Shown in pieces: positions 6,317 to 6,345 of a stretch of 6,345 nucleotides of DNA. Source of the stretch: Thermotoga sp. (GTDB lineage Bacteria > Thermotogota > Thermotogae > B3-G13); the NCBI GenBank assembly GCA_003641555.1, contig QNAT01000073.1, positions 1 to 6,345 on the forward strand. The letters run 5' to 3'. The position numbers were made by a program, and so were the translations under genes. The notes beneath the pieces were generated by a model, which saw only the letters and a program-made list of their open reading frames with translations, was not told where the DNA came from and did not search any database. Position 1 is the stretch's first letter, and every line of letters starts with the position of its first letter.

Positions 6317-6345
6317 TAACTATCTCTATTTCTTCCCATGTTGAC

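Noticed and set aside
6317..6345. Terminator or promoter after the adenosyltransferase gene
   Set aside because: Only 29 bases remain; no stem-loop is visible, and the closing TTGAC is cut by the window edge.

Overview
The window is a compact stretch of bacterial chromosome. G+C is low (about 40 percent by eye), genes are tightly packed, and six complete protein genes lie in two divergent units either side of a 128-base intergenic region. Five are assigned with fair to high confidence: dnaN (sliding clamp), a DUF721/DciA-type gene, gyrB, a corrinoid adenosyltransferase gene and a TolC-like envelope protein. The sixth looks like a catalytically dead relative of UvrD/PcrA helicases. The signal peptide and TolC-like architecture of the leftmost protein suggest a double-membraned cell. 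The 634-residue GyrB lacks the long C-terminal-half insert of enterobacterial GyrB and, from memory, resembles Thermotoga-type GyrB; that is only a hint, and the phylum cannot be fixed from this window.

Left unit, read right to left on the minus strand: dnaN (3466-2345), a 16-base gap, the degenerate SF1-helicase-like gene (2328-1183), a 14-base overlap, then the TolC-like secreted protein (1196-126). This tight packing suggests one transcript. Bases 1-125 carry no supported gene but contain two copies of an imperfect direct repeat of period 35.

Right unit, plus strand: dciA-like (3595-3897), gyrB (3894-5798) and cobO-type adenosyltransferase (5795-6316). Both junctions are 4-base ATGA overlaps, so translation is probably coupled. 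The last 29 bases hold nothing recognisable.

The divergent region 3467-3594 holds a near-perfect 17-base inverted repeat whose two arms each contain a TATAAT hexamer, one per strand. This is a candidate shared promoter/operator for clamp and gyrase expression. A further TATAAT sits just before the dciA start, which has no visible Shine-Dalgarno sequence, so that mRNA may be leaderless or nearly so.

The layout resembles a rearranged dnaA-dnaN-recF-DUF721-gyrB cluster: DUF721 and gyrB stay together, dnaN is turned around, and dnaA and recF are absent from the window. The most unusual item is the clamp-linked pseudo-helicase. It keeps the order of SF1 helicase blocks from motif I to motif VI but has lost the Walker A lysine, the Walker B acidic residues, the motif VI arginine and most of subdomain 2B.
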